Positions 35,701-46,120 of a stretch of DNA of 64,000 nucleotides are shown piece after piece; positions within the stretch are counted from its first letter, which is position 1; each line of letters opens with the position of its first letter. Below the pieces are notes generated by a model. It searched no databases and was not told the DNA's origin. It was given only the letters and a program-made list of their open reading frames with translations. This DNA comes from Bedellia somnulentella (taxonomy: Eukaryota > Arthropoda > Insecta > Lepidoptera > Bedelliidae): assembly GCA_963576735.1 (NCBI GenBank), contig OY755178.1, forward strand, positions 10,912,001 through 10,976,000, read 5' to 3'. A program made the translations under genes and the position numbers.

Positions 35701-37688
35701 CTTTCAATTATGAAACAAAGCCCAAAAAGCTATAAGTTTCTAAGAAGAATTTTTATCCTTCCGTCAACCCGTACATTAAATAAGTTAATAGAAAACTTTG
35801 AAATGACGGCTGGAATAAAAAATTCTGTATTTAATGCTATTAAAGAAGAGGTATTTCAACTTTTTTTACTGATACATCTTATAATCCTTACACCTATCTC
35901 AAAATCATAGCTTATTTATGTGTTTAATGCAATTAAGAAGAGGTATTTCAACTCTTTTTACTGATACATCTTATAATCCTTAAACCTATCTCAAAATCAT
36001 AGTCTTTTTATGTCTATATCATCATTATTTTTGTGATAAAGGTCTTACTGAAAACTAAATAAACTTTTTAATTTTGCAGGTTCAATACTGGAGGGAACGA
36101 AAAAAGTAGCATTAGAACCGGGTGTTACATATAATAAAAACAAAGATTGTTTACTAGGGTTTGTAGAACTAAATGAAAAAACCACAAATTTTGCTGACCA
36201 TGCGTTAGTTTTTATGGCTCGTGGTGTAGTGGACAAATGGCAACAGCCAATTTGTTTCTACTTCTGTGAGGGTTCGACTTCGGCGTATATTTTAAAGAAT
36301 ATACTCAAAGAAGTAGTCATTGAAGTTGCAAAAACAGGATTAGTTCCAATAGCTTTGGTATCCGACCAGGGGTCAGCATTTCAGTCGGCTCTTAATAAAT
36401 TAAAAGAAGACTCTAGAAGAGAGTATAACAATTATGGTAAGTTTAGTTCTATATGTATAGTGTAATGGAATTTATTAAAATTATTCAAGGTTTTAAAACT
36501 TTTTCTTTTATAACAGATGATACCATTATCATTGGAGAAAACCGCCTTAATGTTTTTTATGATCCACCCCACCTCATCAAGGGTGTTAGAAATAATTTTA
36601 TAACTAAAAACATTAAACACGAGGGAAAAATTTCGAAATGGAGTGACATTATGGATGTTTATATGGTGGACCGCGAGCTTGCAGATATGCGCATGCTGAA
36701 AAAACTAAATGATGATTACGTGATACCAGATAAAATAAAAAAAATGAAGGTTAGTAAAATAATAAAATTAATTTAAAATAATTAATAAAAGGTTAAGGTT
36801 AATAAAAGGGAAACAAAGTGAAAAGTTTATAATTGTATTTTTTTTTAACTTAAGTATCATCATTATAACATCATTACAACATCATTACTTTTACTTGTAA
36901 TAAATTAGTTTCCATATGATCCCTGATTAGTAAAATAGTTATGGAAGTGCTATTTAAACCTGATAGATATACAGTTGCAGTTTATATTTTTCCTGCCTAA
37001 CTGATTAGATGTGTTTATATTTCAGGTCAAGAATTGTACTAAGGTTTTGAGTTCTACAGTTGCAAGTGCACTAACCTACACATCATTATTTCGTAAGTTA
37101 TTTTATGTTTTTTTTTATTATAATGAACAAACAGTGATGCTTAGTGTTTTACGTTTTAAGTATTCCCTATCTTTTCCCTTGGGTGTCGTGAGAGCCATGC
37201 AAGGAAGCTAAGAGCCATTAGTACTCAATTGGAGATCGGGTTAGCAACCAATTACCAGTGACTACTTGTTTTAACATCGGTTCCCCTTGAAACATCTATA
37301 TATGGTTGAGATTCCTTAAAATCTTAACACTCTGATTACCCCAATTTGAGATAAAAGGCGTGAGCAATTTAGCTGAATAAGTAGTGACAACATACTATCA
37401 TGTATCACAAATTGTACTATTGAACAAACAGAGTATATGTACAATAGCTTGAGAACTATAGCAGTAGTGGGTGTATTAAATTCCAGTTTTTTTGTTACAG
37501 CCCTTTACCCAGATGGAAAACCCGTCAGCCCAACTTTAAAAAACACAGCTGATATTGTCACTTTCTTCGACAAATTATTTGACTCATGCAACGGAGCTGC
37601 AGCTGGAATTAAAAATATGGGGAAACCTCTACGACGGGCAGTCACGAAGAAGTCTGAACATCAAGGATTTGCCGAATATGCAAGCTAA
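32733..37688 (+). CDS. P-element/THAP9 transposase-derived protein, partial domain set
   Basis: Nine exons keep one frame for 531 residues: 32733-32846, 33227-33298 (GC donor), 33452-33535, 35096-35161, 35420-35850, 36094-36436, 36517-36749, 37026-37092 and 37501-37688. Exons 2-4 each encode a short repeat around VPSSSQ. Exon 5 has a basic, coiled-coil-like stretch and the P-transposase motif SPKSYKFLRRIFILPSTRTL. Exon 6 carries EPGVTYNKNKDCLLGFVEL and the catalytic-region LVSDQGSAFQ; exon 7 has YDPPHLIKGVRN, diagnostic of P-element/THAP9 proteins. No THAP finger is seen at the N-terminus and the start codon is unresolved. The segment that should hold the first catalytic aspartate (before LEPGVTY) is missing, and the protein stops soon after the GTP-binding-type insertion region, so the last catalytic acidic residue is absent. 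AATAAA occurs at 37720 and 37730. I infer a domesticated or dying transposase that cannot transpose. The exon 6 acceptor (CTGGAG|GGA) was chosen to keep the frame; the stronger site at 36079 would not. Confidence 0.7.
33755..33975 (+). mobile_element. SINE-B copy
   Basis: It runs from CACCCCTTTCTACCCACGGG through GGGCGATGCGGTTGGAGACC to TTATAGCCGTGAG. It lies in intron 3 of the P-derived gene. Confidence 0.75.
34810..34975 (+). repeat. RTE-like LINE 3' fragment
   Basis: CAGGTGTCCGAAGTGTGAAG to ATAGTCTCTGCCTGCCCCAA and GTGTGAGAATATGTATATAT match the last 160 bases of the 7.1-8.5 kb LINE. Confidence 0.75.
35831..36014 (+). repeat. 93-bp tandem duplication across an exon end
   Basis: TTAATGCTATTAAAGAAGAGGT starts at 35831 and recurs at 35924 as TTAATGCAATTAAGAAGAGGT. 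The following 70 bases are also repeated (CTGATACATCTTATAATCCT in both). The unit includes the end of exon 5 and its splice donor, so two candidate donors stand 92 bases apart. Confidence 0.85.
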
Positions 37689-38352
37689 AGCGTTAGCTAA
37701 ATGTAAAAAAAGACTTAAGAATAAAAAGAAATAAATTATATGCTGTTTTTTTATTGAGACCCTTTTTACCAAAATGATAGACATTTGGCAAATAGTGAAT
37801 AGTTTGTGGGATTTCAGTATATATGGGTGCGTGCCACCTACCCAAGCAAACCACATAATTTCAAATTTCCCGCCTACGTACGCGTACGTTTACCAATGAA
37901 AGAAAAATTGGCACAAAAGGTCTCGATACGTACCGTAAAGCCAATATAAAATAAAAGTAAAAACATGTCAAACTCTAAACTAACGTGCCTACTGTACCAA
38001 AAACGCTAGAGTAAGATTCCTATCTGATACGTAGTATCTAATTGTAATCTGTGGCCATATGATTCGAGCGTAGACAGAGAAAAGTATAGACTGCTGGATA
38101 TCTTCCTTTTCATTCGCACAAGCAAAAGATGAAAATATACAGTTCCGCTGTAAAAGAAAGAGACACAGCAATTGATTTTTTGTCCCTCAAGGCGTGCCGG
38201 TTTTTTCAAGGTCAGCACATTATGTGCTAAATAAATTTTGATATTTGTAAGCGATTTGTCAAAAACTCCATTCGATTTTCACTTGTTTTTTGAAATATTG
38301 AGAGTGTTTTAAGCTAAAAGTGTTCAGAACTGACGTAGCTACCAGTTTGACA
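37689..38352. other. Intergenic region before the THAP gene
   Basis: The first part is the 3' UTR of the P-derived gene. The rest holds no gene; the minus-strand frames here lack any recognisable motif. Promoter elements of the THAP gene presumably lie within the last 200 bases; CCAATGAAAG at about 37893 is the only familiar short motif. Confidence 0.4.
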
Positions 38353-39688
38353 ATGGTACGGTGTAGTGTTTTAAAATGCAAAAGCGATAGTGAAAAGAAA
38401 ATTGCCGGATTGTCTTTCCACTCGTAAGTAACGTTATATTTACATTTTCCTACGTTATTTGATAGGAATTATCAGCTGGGATAATTTAAAAAACTGTTAT
38501 GTAAAGATAGAAAAACATTCATATTACAAAAAAAGTTATTTTGTGCATATTAAGAAACTGATAATAAGATAACCTCAAAGTTTAGGGCTGCCAGATATTT
38601 GTAAAAATATTACCCCTAATAAAGGGTAAAAAGAAAGGGTTGAAGAGCACTTGAGTGAGGAGCCTTACAAAATTCACCCTGTTGCCCTCTTAAGTTAACA
38701 AGGGAAATTGTAAGTTGTATTAACCGATTGAGTCCTCATGCATAATTTTTTTTTAATTTTTTTTTTGGATTATCAAATTTGAGTTCTTAAAATCATTAAT
38801 TTGGATCAACATTTTAGCTTTCCAGATAAACCAGAATTGCGTAAACTCTGGGTTTTAGCTACTGGAAGGAATGACTGGGAACCAAAAAAGAGTTCAAGGA
38901 TTTGTAGCCAACATTTTGAAAAATCATTACTGATTAAAAAAGGATGCAAAACATTCTTACACCCAAAAGCTGTCCCTGTTGAGGTAAAAGTGTGAATTTA
39001 TTTATTGCTTGCCTAAAGTTTCAATACAGGTTTACTTACAGCATTTTTGATTTAGGGATCCTTTTACGAAATATTTGGCTTTAAAGATTTTTTTTTATTG
39101 TACTATAGTTTGCCCTCCAGCAACTAGGCTAAAGTAGTTTATGAAACTACGTATTGGAGAAACACAGTAAGGAAGGGACTGCTGAGTAACGAACAATACA
39201 GACTTATTTAAGCCTTAACTATAGAACCCTATATTGCGCGTAGCCCAATCCACACATGGCCAGTAATTTTAAATTTGTTTTTCTATTCAGATTTTATTAC
39301 TAAACCCAATGGGATCATCGTCCGCTGCCCCAATGGAAATTGAGAAAAGCATAATTCCATCGATGCAAGTGCACGCTTCTGAACAAGATAAACGACTATT
39401 ATCTGTAAGTATTTGTCCTGAAATACGGATAATTTGGTTTTTTCTTTGAGATACGTATTATAAATTTGTTCAAATTATTATGTATTTTTCTTTAATAATC
39501 AACATAAGTTGGATTGTAACTGCGTACGGCAAGTAACAATATCATATTTGTGAAAAATATTTCAGGATCCCCAATCTACAGATCCTGTTGCATCAACGTC
39601 GTCTGCAACAACTGTTGAGACAGCTATAGTTAAAAAAGCTTCCGAAGCAAAGAAGAAGTATAAGGTGATTGTAATTACTTGTAATTAA
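38353..39688 (+). CDS. Small THAP-domain protein
   Basis: Four exons: 38353-38423, 38818-38983, 39291-39404 and 39566-39688, in frame to 157 residues. The N-terminal 79 residues form a complete THAP C2CH zinc finger: C4 and C9 in MVRCSVLKCKSDSEKK, the FHSFP turn, a WVLATGRNDW helix, then SRICSQHF with the last Cys and His, and the closing AVP box. THAP fingers bind DNA. The remainder is low-complexity (PQSTDPVASTSSATTVE) with a lysine-rich end and no catalytic domain. The last exon may instead splice at 39664 (AAG|GTGATT) to an exon I did not find; the frame as read ends at the TAA at 39686-39688. It sits 0.7 kb downstream of the P-derived gene on the same strand, so it could be a detached relative of that gene's lost THAP domain, but this is inference. 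Confidence 0.8.
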
Positions 39689-39983
39689 TTATTAGTAATG
39701 AGTAATGCCTATGGAGGAAAAGGGGGTAAATTTTATCGTGACTGGCAACTCTAAATTGTGGATGTACCTTATTTTCTGTCCCTTTCAGTGACACGCTTGC
39801 TAGCTGTCTATAAACGTAGTGTTATTATTAGTCTAAGGATTCGAGTGACGTGACGTGACCTGACGTCACATGCTAGTAAACAAGGCAACAACAAGGTGCA
39901 GACTGCAGAAGCTTCGATCTTTCGCGTTTTTCTTTTTCCTATTTATCTGTGAATGTACATTGTACAGTACAGTATAGGACAAA

Positions 39984-42900
39984 ATGTCTTATAAATGGTG
40001 TGTAGTACCACAATGTAAAAACACTTCAATAAGAAATTCAGACAAAGTGTTTGTGTCAGTTCCAAAGAATGCTAAAAGACGAAATAAGTGGTTACAGTTA
40101 GCTCGGAGAGATCCTACAAGTATTTCATCGAATACAAATGTGTTTATGTGTGAAGATCACTTTGATGTAAGGATGCTATTGCTATTTGTTAAGAACCTTT
40201 ATTAATTAATAAAAATATTGGATATTATACACAAAAATATCACTTTCATTTACTTACTGCCTAACCTAAAATACTTTGTTTTTCTGTTTTAAGTTATTAA
40301 GTTCTATACTTTATATACTTCTCTAGCTGTAATTAATGACTATTATTATTATTGAATTGCAGATGGAAAAAGACTTAATTAATTACATGAAATACAAAAT
40401 GGGCTTCAGTAAGAAAATAATTTTGACCGATGACGCTATGCCAAAAAAATTTCATTGCCAGGAGGATCGTAAAAGGCGATTCTGTGACCCTGAACATTCT
40501 CGAGATGTTTTTGTGAAAAGGAGAAGAATGGATCTTATCCAAGAATGTGAAAAAGAAATCTGTCTTCCCACGGAGAATAGTACAATGTCAACCTTTGAGG
40601 AAGATATTAATATGCCACAGGATATTATTACCCCTGATAAAGGTATGTAGTTATCTGTTATCAAGGCAATCAATATAAAATAACCGTCAAAACAAAGTCT
40701 TCCAAGCATAAGTTAAAAAAATAATATAATCAGTCAAAGATTTCAGCATTATCTCTTGCAAAGCATTTTTTAAAGAAATAAGTAGTATTCGTTTTATTTG
40801 AATATATTTGAATAGTAAAAAAATACTATAAGATTATTCAAATACTTGATTTTATCTGATATTTGCATGCCCTAGCGGGGATTAAATGAGAACCTAGCCA
40901 CCTATCCACTCGGCCACAGACGTCGTCAATAAAATAAAGATCTATTATATTGCCACTGGCACGGCATCAGAAGAGGAAAGGATTGAATTATTTATAATAT
41001 AGACAGTTAAGAAATTTATATCAGATTTATAATATTAGTGGAACATTCTCAATTCTTTTTTCTCATATATTTTATTTATATGAATTAAGAATCCTGACTA
41101 ACATAAGGAATCTAATAAAAACCGCTCGAATGCCTTTTTTATTCAAAACCTACATATCAAATTTAGTATTAACTTTATTAAAAAAATATTATGAATGTGA
41201 AAATACTAAAAACAAAAATTATTTGTTTACCCTACCCAAATCATAAAAATGTGATCCTTAATTTGTACATCAATATTCATACCTTTTATAATTCAACAAT
41301 AAAAAAACATAATAAAATATAACCTGCACACCTCTACATTGATCACCCTAAGTATTTTGAAATTTCAAAAATTCCTTTGTACTTAAACATATAAATCATT
41401 TCACAAACCATTGAGCCAAGTGTCTATTTGCTAGAGAAAATCTCCATACCCATCATCCCCTGTTTGATATCTTTCACCAATAAAAATAGCCTATGCCCTT
41501 TTTCAAGATAAAGTTTATCTCTGTACCAAATTGCATAAAAATCGGCTTAGTAGTTCAGACATAAAAAATAACAGACATAGTTACTTTCGAGCATTTATAA
41601 AAGTAGTACAGATTAAATAAAAATAAAAAATAAATCTTTTGCTTTTTATTCCATCTTTTCATCAATAAGTGTGTATTTAATACTTTTGATAGTTATAATA
41701 TTTGAACTAGGTACCATATTCCTATCTATAATACACAACTGAGCATTTAAATATCTCATATATAGATAGAAAATTAATAATTGAAATTCGTTTCTTACTC
41801 ATGGGGTTAGAAAGTTGTCTTTAAATTTATGTTAGTATAACACTGGAATCTAATCCCTCAATAGTTCCTAGGTTTTATACTCTTAAGATTAGGTCTTAAT
41901 TTTCAAACTAAAGTACGACGAATTGGGATGTAAACTGTGACCAACAATAAAATAATTAGAAATATCTATATTTTCAACATATCTAAAATATAGAAATATC
42001 TTTATTTTAGCTGTGTAGTGTCTGCTTAGAATAGCACTACCCCCTCTCTTCCGGTGGGTGTACATAAGAGGCGACTAACGGTATTGGGGCTTTTAAGGGA
42101 TTTTTGGGCGATGCGGTTGGAGACCCATCACCATCAACCTTTATTTCACCATCTCTTCCCCACGCAACTTCCAAAAGTGGCTAAGGTTTTTTTTTATTCC
42201 CTAGCTCTGGTTACCCCTTCAAGGGAATTATAGCCGTGAGTATATGTATATGTTAATAAACATACATATGTTTCAACATAAGTTAAACGCGATGAAACAT
42301 AGAATAATTAAATAAGCAATAAGACATTGATAAACATCTCCATTTTTCATCGGCTATAAAGTAGCTAAAATAGCATTGTATACGAGATGGAGCATCGTGT
42401 ATTAATTTTATTATTATATTAAAAAACCTAAGGTTGAAATGCATTAGGAATTAGATTGAATACACAGACCACCACCAATAGACTCCGCATACAGTATATA
42501 TTTGTATGGATCCAAACTCACAAAACTTGGAGGAAAGCAATACTCCAATGTAAAATGCCCACGCATAAGTTAGATATTTCTTATGATTAATTTGAATTAC
42601 ATCAATAACATAACCATTTTATTCCACAGATGAACCGACTACGACAGAATGTAAAAATACTAATGACCCTCCTAAAAAAACTATAGAAAACTACCCTGCG
42701 AAAAAATCAATTGACACTGCAAATAACAGACGAGACTCTTTCATACCAAAACAAATTCAGCATGGTGGAAGCGAAAGGAATTCAGAGTGCAGAGGTTACG
42801 ATAACTCAAACACGCCAGAACCTTTTAGAATTGCTACTGATGTTGAACCAAATACTGTAGCTATTAAGTTTGAACCTCTTGACCCATTAAACATTGATTC

Positions 42901-43177
42901 TTGCACTTTAGTGGAAGATACTACTGCAATTCATCATGTTAATGATCTTGGGAATAAAAACTTGGTAGTAGATGATACTGAAAAGTATTTACTTGATGTC
43001 AAAGAAGAGACTGATGATGAAAACTCACATAAAAACGATATAATGAACGATATTAATTACCTAATGAGCTTACTCCCACAATTGGAAAAGTTGAGTAACT
43101 TTCGAAAGTATCGGGTCCGTAATGGAATAAATTCAATTATACAAAGAGAATTGGAAGAACAAAATACTCAAACATGA
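39984..43177 (+). CDS. THAP zinc-finger protein with C-terminal BESS motif
   Basis: Three exons: 39984-40166, 40363-40642 and 42630-43177, giving 336 residues with matched phases. Exon 1 encodes a THAP finger: MSYKWCVVPQCKNTSIRNS, VFVSVPKNAKRRNKWLQLAR, and MCEDHFD with the last Cys and His. Exon 2 begins MEKDLINYMKYKMG, follows the finger directly and is basic (VKRRRMDLIQ). The middle is acidic and serine/threonine-rich with two SUMO-site-like segments (IKFEPLD, DVKEETDD). The last 40 residues contain INYLMSLLPQLEKLSNFRKY, which fits the BESS protein-interaction motif of insect nuclear proteins. Predicted role: a sequence-specific DNA-binding regulator. Intron 2 holds a SINE-B and older repeats. 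Confidence 0.82.
40643..42629 (+). other. Intron 2 of the THAP-BESS gene: AT-rich, old repeats
   Basis: No coding exon was found. About 41490-41610 resembles a worn dispersed repeat (AAAAATCGGCTTAGTAGTTC then CATAGTTACTTTCGAGCATT), a phrase pattern common in lepidopteran repeats. A complete SINE-B is at 42009-42250. Confidence 0.45.
42009..42250 (+). mobile_element. SINE-B, full length
   Basis: Head GCTGTGTAGTGTCTGCTTAG, body GGCGACTAACGGTATTGGGG, tail TATAGCCGTGAGTATATGTA. It is nearly identical to the 31-kb copy. Confidence 0.85.
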
Positions 43178-43304
43178 GTGCGATGCAGTTTGGTTGAGGA
43201 AATTGGAAAAAAAACATTTATTGGCTCATGAGAACATATTACAATATTGGGTTGGGTGGGAGACAGAAAGGTAAACATATTCAAATTAGTATTACTATTA
43301 CAGA

Positions 43305-43525
43305 TACTCACGGCCTAGAAGGGGTAGCCAGAGCTTCAAAACAAGAAATTCCTCAGCCAATTTAGGAAGTTTAATAGGGAAAATTATTGTAAAATAATAA
43401 TTTTAGTGATGGGTCTCGTATCACAAAAATCACTTTAAAAAGCCCCAATACCCTGAGTTGCCTCTAACGAAGATCCACGGTAAGAAATGGGGTATTAATA
43501 TTCGAAGCCGATTCTGCACAGCAAA
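43305..43525 (-). mobile_element. SINE-B, diverged
   Basis: From ACTCACGGCCTAGAAGGGGT to AAGCCGATTCTGCACAGC. It is older than the neighbouring copy at 43.8 kb. Confidence 0.65.
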
Positions 43526-43774
43526 TGTATTTATGAATATATTTTACATGCCTAGAATAGTTTGAAAACTTGTTTTTTTACTCCCAAGTAACCCAGACAA
43601 GAAATAAAGGGTAATTAGTTTCCTTACCATATTTTATAAACTTTGTATTATATCTTTGCAGATAAGACTTGGAAAACATGAATAATACCTTGAGGATTAC
43701 GGGAAGAAGAAATGTTATTGAAATCTAATGTTATTCTCAAATGTGAAATGTGGAGAAGACGTGGTCAAAGATAG

Positions 43775-44035
43775 GGTACATACATACATACATACATATA
43801 CTCACGGCTATAATTCCCTAGAAGGGGTAACCAGAGCTAAGGAATTATAAATTCCTCAGCCACTTTCGGAAGTTTTGTGGGGAAAAGATCGTAAAATAAA
43901 GGTTTTTGGTGATGGGTCTCCAACCGCATCGCCCAAAAATCCAATAAAAAGCCCCAATACCCTTAGTCGCCTCTTACGACACCCGTGGGTAGAAAGGGGT
44001 AGCGACATTCTAAGCCGGCACTACACGGCAAAGAT
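43775..44035 (-). mobile_element. SINE-B, full length
   Basis: It has a CATA-repeat tail (ACATACATACATACATATAC), then the complete body to AAGCCGGCACTACACGGC. It is very close to the copy at 47990-48235. Confidence 0.85.
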
Positions 44036-44317
44036 AGGGTAATAAGTGATAAAATTGTGAATAGCGACAAATGAAATATTTATTAAATATGCTATAAAAT
44101 ATAAACGCTGAGCGATGCTTTTATTTAAATATACCATGCGTCTTACCATAAGACATGTAAGGCATATGGCCGGGGCATAAGGTTGTTAAAACTAAGCATG
44201 TTTAGCATTAGAATATTGTAACTTTAACTTGATACAAAAATTTTCTGACGAAGTTGCTATCTTTCTACAAGAGCAGTACACAATCATTCGCGTATGAGAA
44301 AAGGAATGTTTAATAAA

Positions 44318-44531
44318 TCTATATAATAAAAATGGATCGCTAAATGTGTTTCTGCCGATTCGACTGATTAATTTTTTAAAGTGTTCCTTAAAATTTGGAG
44401 AAGGTTCTTAGATGTACAAAAATGTAGAAGTCATGAGGATAATATTAAAAACATATTTTTCCTGATCGCAGGACAGAGACCCTTAGCGGGTCGGCTAAAT
44501 ATGACAAAACGAAGTATGTCGGGTCAGCTAG
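44318..44531 (+). mobile_element. Short non-autonomous Helitron
   Basis: It starts TCTATATAATAAAAATGG after A and ends GGGTCAGCTAG before T. GC-rich hairpin-forming sequence (AGCGGGTCGGCTAA, GTCGGGTCAGC) lies just upstream of the end. At 214 bases it has no coding content. Confidence 0.7.
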
Positions 44532-44689
44532 TTTGAATAATAAATAGAGTAATACTTCTGATCTCTATGTAATTTTTGGGCGATGCGGCGGATGGTCACA
44601 GGTCCTTTATTTAACAATGTACCTTTTTACCCAATTAACTTTCAAAATCAACAACAACAACAAAATTTGTTGTTACGAATAAATTTTGT

Positions 44690-44925
44690 ATGTATGTGGA
44701 TGGGAATGTTAGTAGAGGACGGCCTCGTAAAACGTTTCTGGACCAGATAGAAAACGTTCTTATAAAGGCGGGGGTCCGAAGTGAGAAGAATAAAAGAGCA
44801 TGTATGAGAAGGATAATGAATGTAAGGGAAGCAAGAGAGGTTTGTCAAGATCGTACTAAGTGGCGATCGATAGTCTCTGCCTACCCCAATGGGAATAATG
44901 GGCGTGAGTATAAGTAAGTAGAATA
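44690..44925 (+). repeat. RTE-like LINE 3' fragment
   Basis: It encodes the last 67 residues of the LINE protein (NVSRGRPRKTFLDQIENVL to KWRSIVSAYPNG) with an open frame, then GGCGTGAGTATAAGTAAGTA in place of the usual TATG tail. Confidence 0.8.
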
Positions 44926-45219
44926 AATTTTATTTTTTCTTTATAAGTGGCTACCAGATTTCTAACTGTGAAACTCAAAATTTACAGTACATGTTTGAAC
45001 ATTTAATACAAAGAATAATAAAACATGTAAACTGTCTTACAAGGTGTGTTGACCTTTATCTTACACCATAACAAAACGTGACTAAATCACGTTCAAATGG
45101 TCACAATCATAATAGTCTCTTTTTTAATTGTATGTAGTGGACGCTTATAAAAGCGGTGTAGAGTCGACTTAGAATAGCAATTAAAAAATAATAACGCGGG
45201 CGCAAAATTATACGATAAT

Positions 45220-45410
45220 ACATACATACATTCATATACTCACGGCCATAAATCCCGAAAAGGGGTAGCCAGAGTTTCAGAGCTAGAAACTCCTCAGCCA
45301 CATTCGGAAGTTGATCGGCATCGCCCAAAAACCACTTAAAAAGGCCCCATACGACACCCGTGGGTAGAAAGGGGTAGTGACATTCTAAGCCGGCACTACA
45401 CTGCTAAACA
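45220..45410 (-). mobile_element. SINE-B with internal deletion
   Basis: Tail CATATACTCACGGCCATAAA, head AAGCCGGCACTACACTGC. About 60 bases of the body (the CCATCTT/GGTTGGAG part) are missing. Confidence 0.75.
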
Positions 45411-46114
45411 TCATAAAAAATCATCCGAAATTACAGAGTTACTAAATTTTGGAATTCCAGAATCCATACCCGTTTGTCAGCGTACCTTAGAGAGAGAGAG
45501 TGGTTTCTTTGAGCCAGGCTTCTAACTGCCCGAAAGGCGTCAGAGGTATAATCAGTTCACGATAACCCGTTGCCGAACCTCCATATTGCGATACTCCATA
45601 TTGTTACCCTCAAGTACCAGTTTGAGGTGAATTCACAGAAATATAGAGCTTGTAGCAAAAATATAATGGACTGGCCGAAATGATTCTGAATTTCTTATTG
45701 GTCAGCAGTCGGGCTTTGACCGCCATTGCCGCCTAAATTATTCTAACCTCGGAATATAATATTCTGGTGGCCTAGGATTTTGAAGATATGAGGTAATAGA
45801 TAATAATAATACAAAGTAGTATTGTAACTGTTTTTATTTTATTCAAAACTTCGTAGTAACTATACATGATTTTCAATTTAATTCAGTTCAGTCGTAATAC
45901 CGTATTTCAAAGTAATAATTACATGGACTTAATGTCTATAATTTTATTTTCTTGCTAATCAATATTATCTCATCTATTTCTTTTTTTACTCTTGGCACTT
46001 AAATGTACCTTATGGCAATATAAAATGCTTTATTGTGAACAACAATCAGTAGAAATATTATAGAGAGTTTTTCTAAGTTACATAAATATATAATATACGA
46101 ATTTGAAACATTTC

Positions 46115-46120
46115 TTTATT
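46115..46120 (-). terminator. Polyadenylation signal of Nup214
   Basis: AATAAA on the minus strand overlaps the last base of the stop codon (TTAAATAAAG), giving a signal right at the end of the coding sequence. Confidence 0.6.

Larger units (their letters stand above)
43178..46119. other. Convergent intergenic region THAP-BESS / Nup214
   Basis: No gene is supported. It holds minus-strand SINE-B copies at 43305-43525, 43775-44035 and 45220-45410, a short Helitron (44318-44531) and an RTE fragment (44690-44925). The 45420-46119 part is AT-rich with an (AG)n run near 45490. Confidence 0.5.

Noticed and set aside
37155..37380. Another SINE-B copy
   Set aside because: GGTGTCGTGAGAG and GGCGTGAG fit the family, but most of the body does not align by eye, so I did not list it as a feature.
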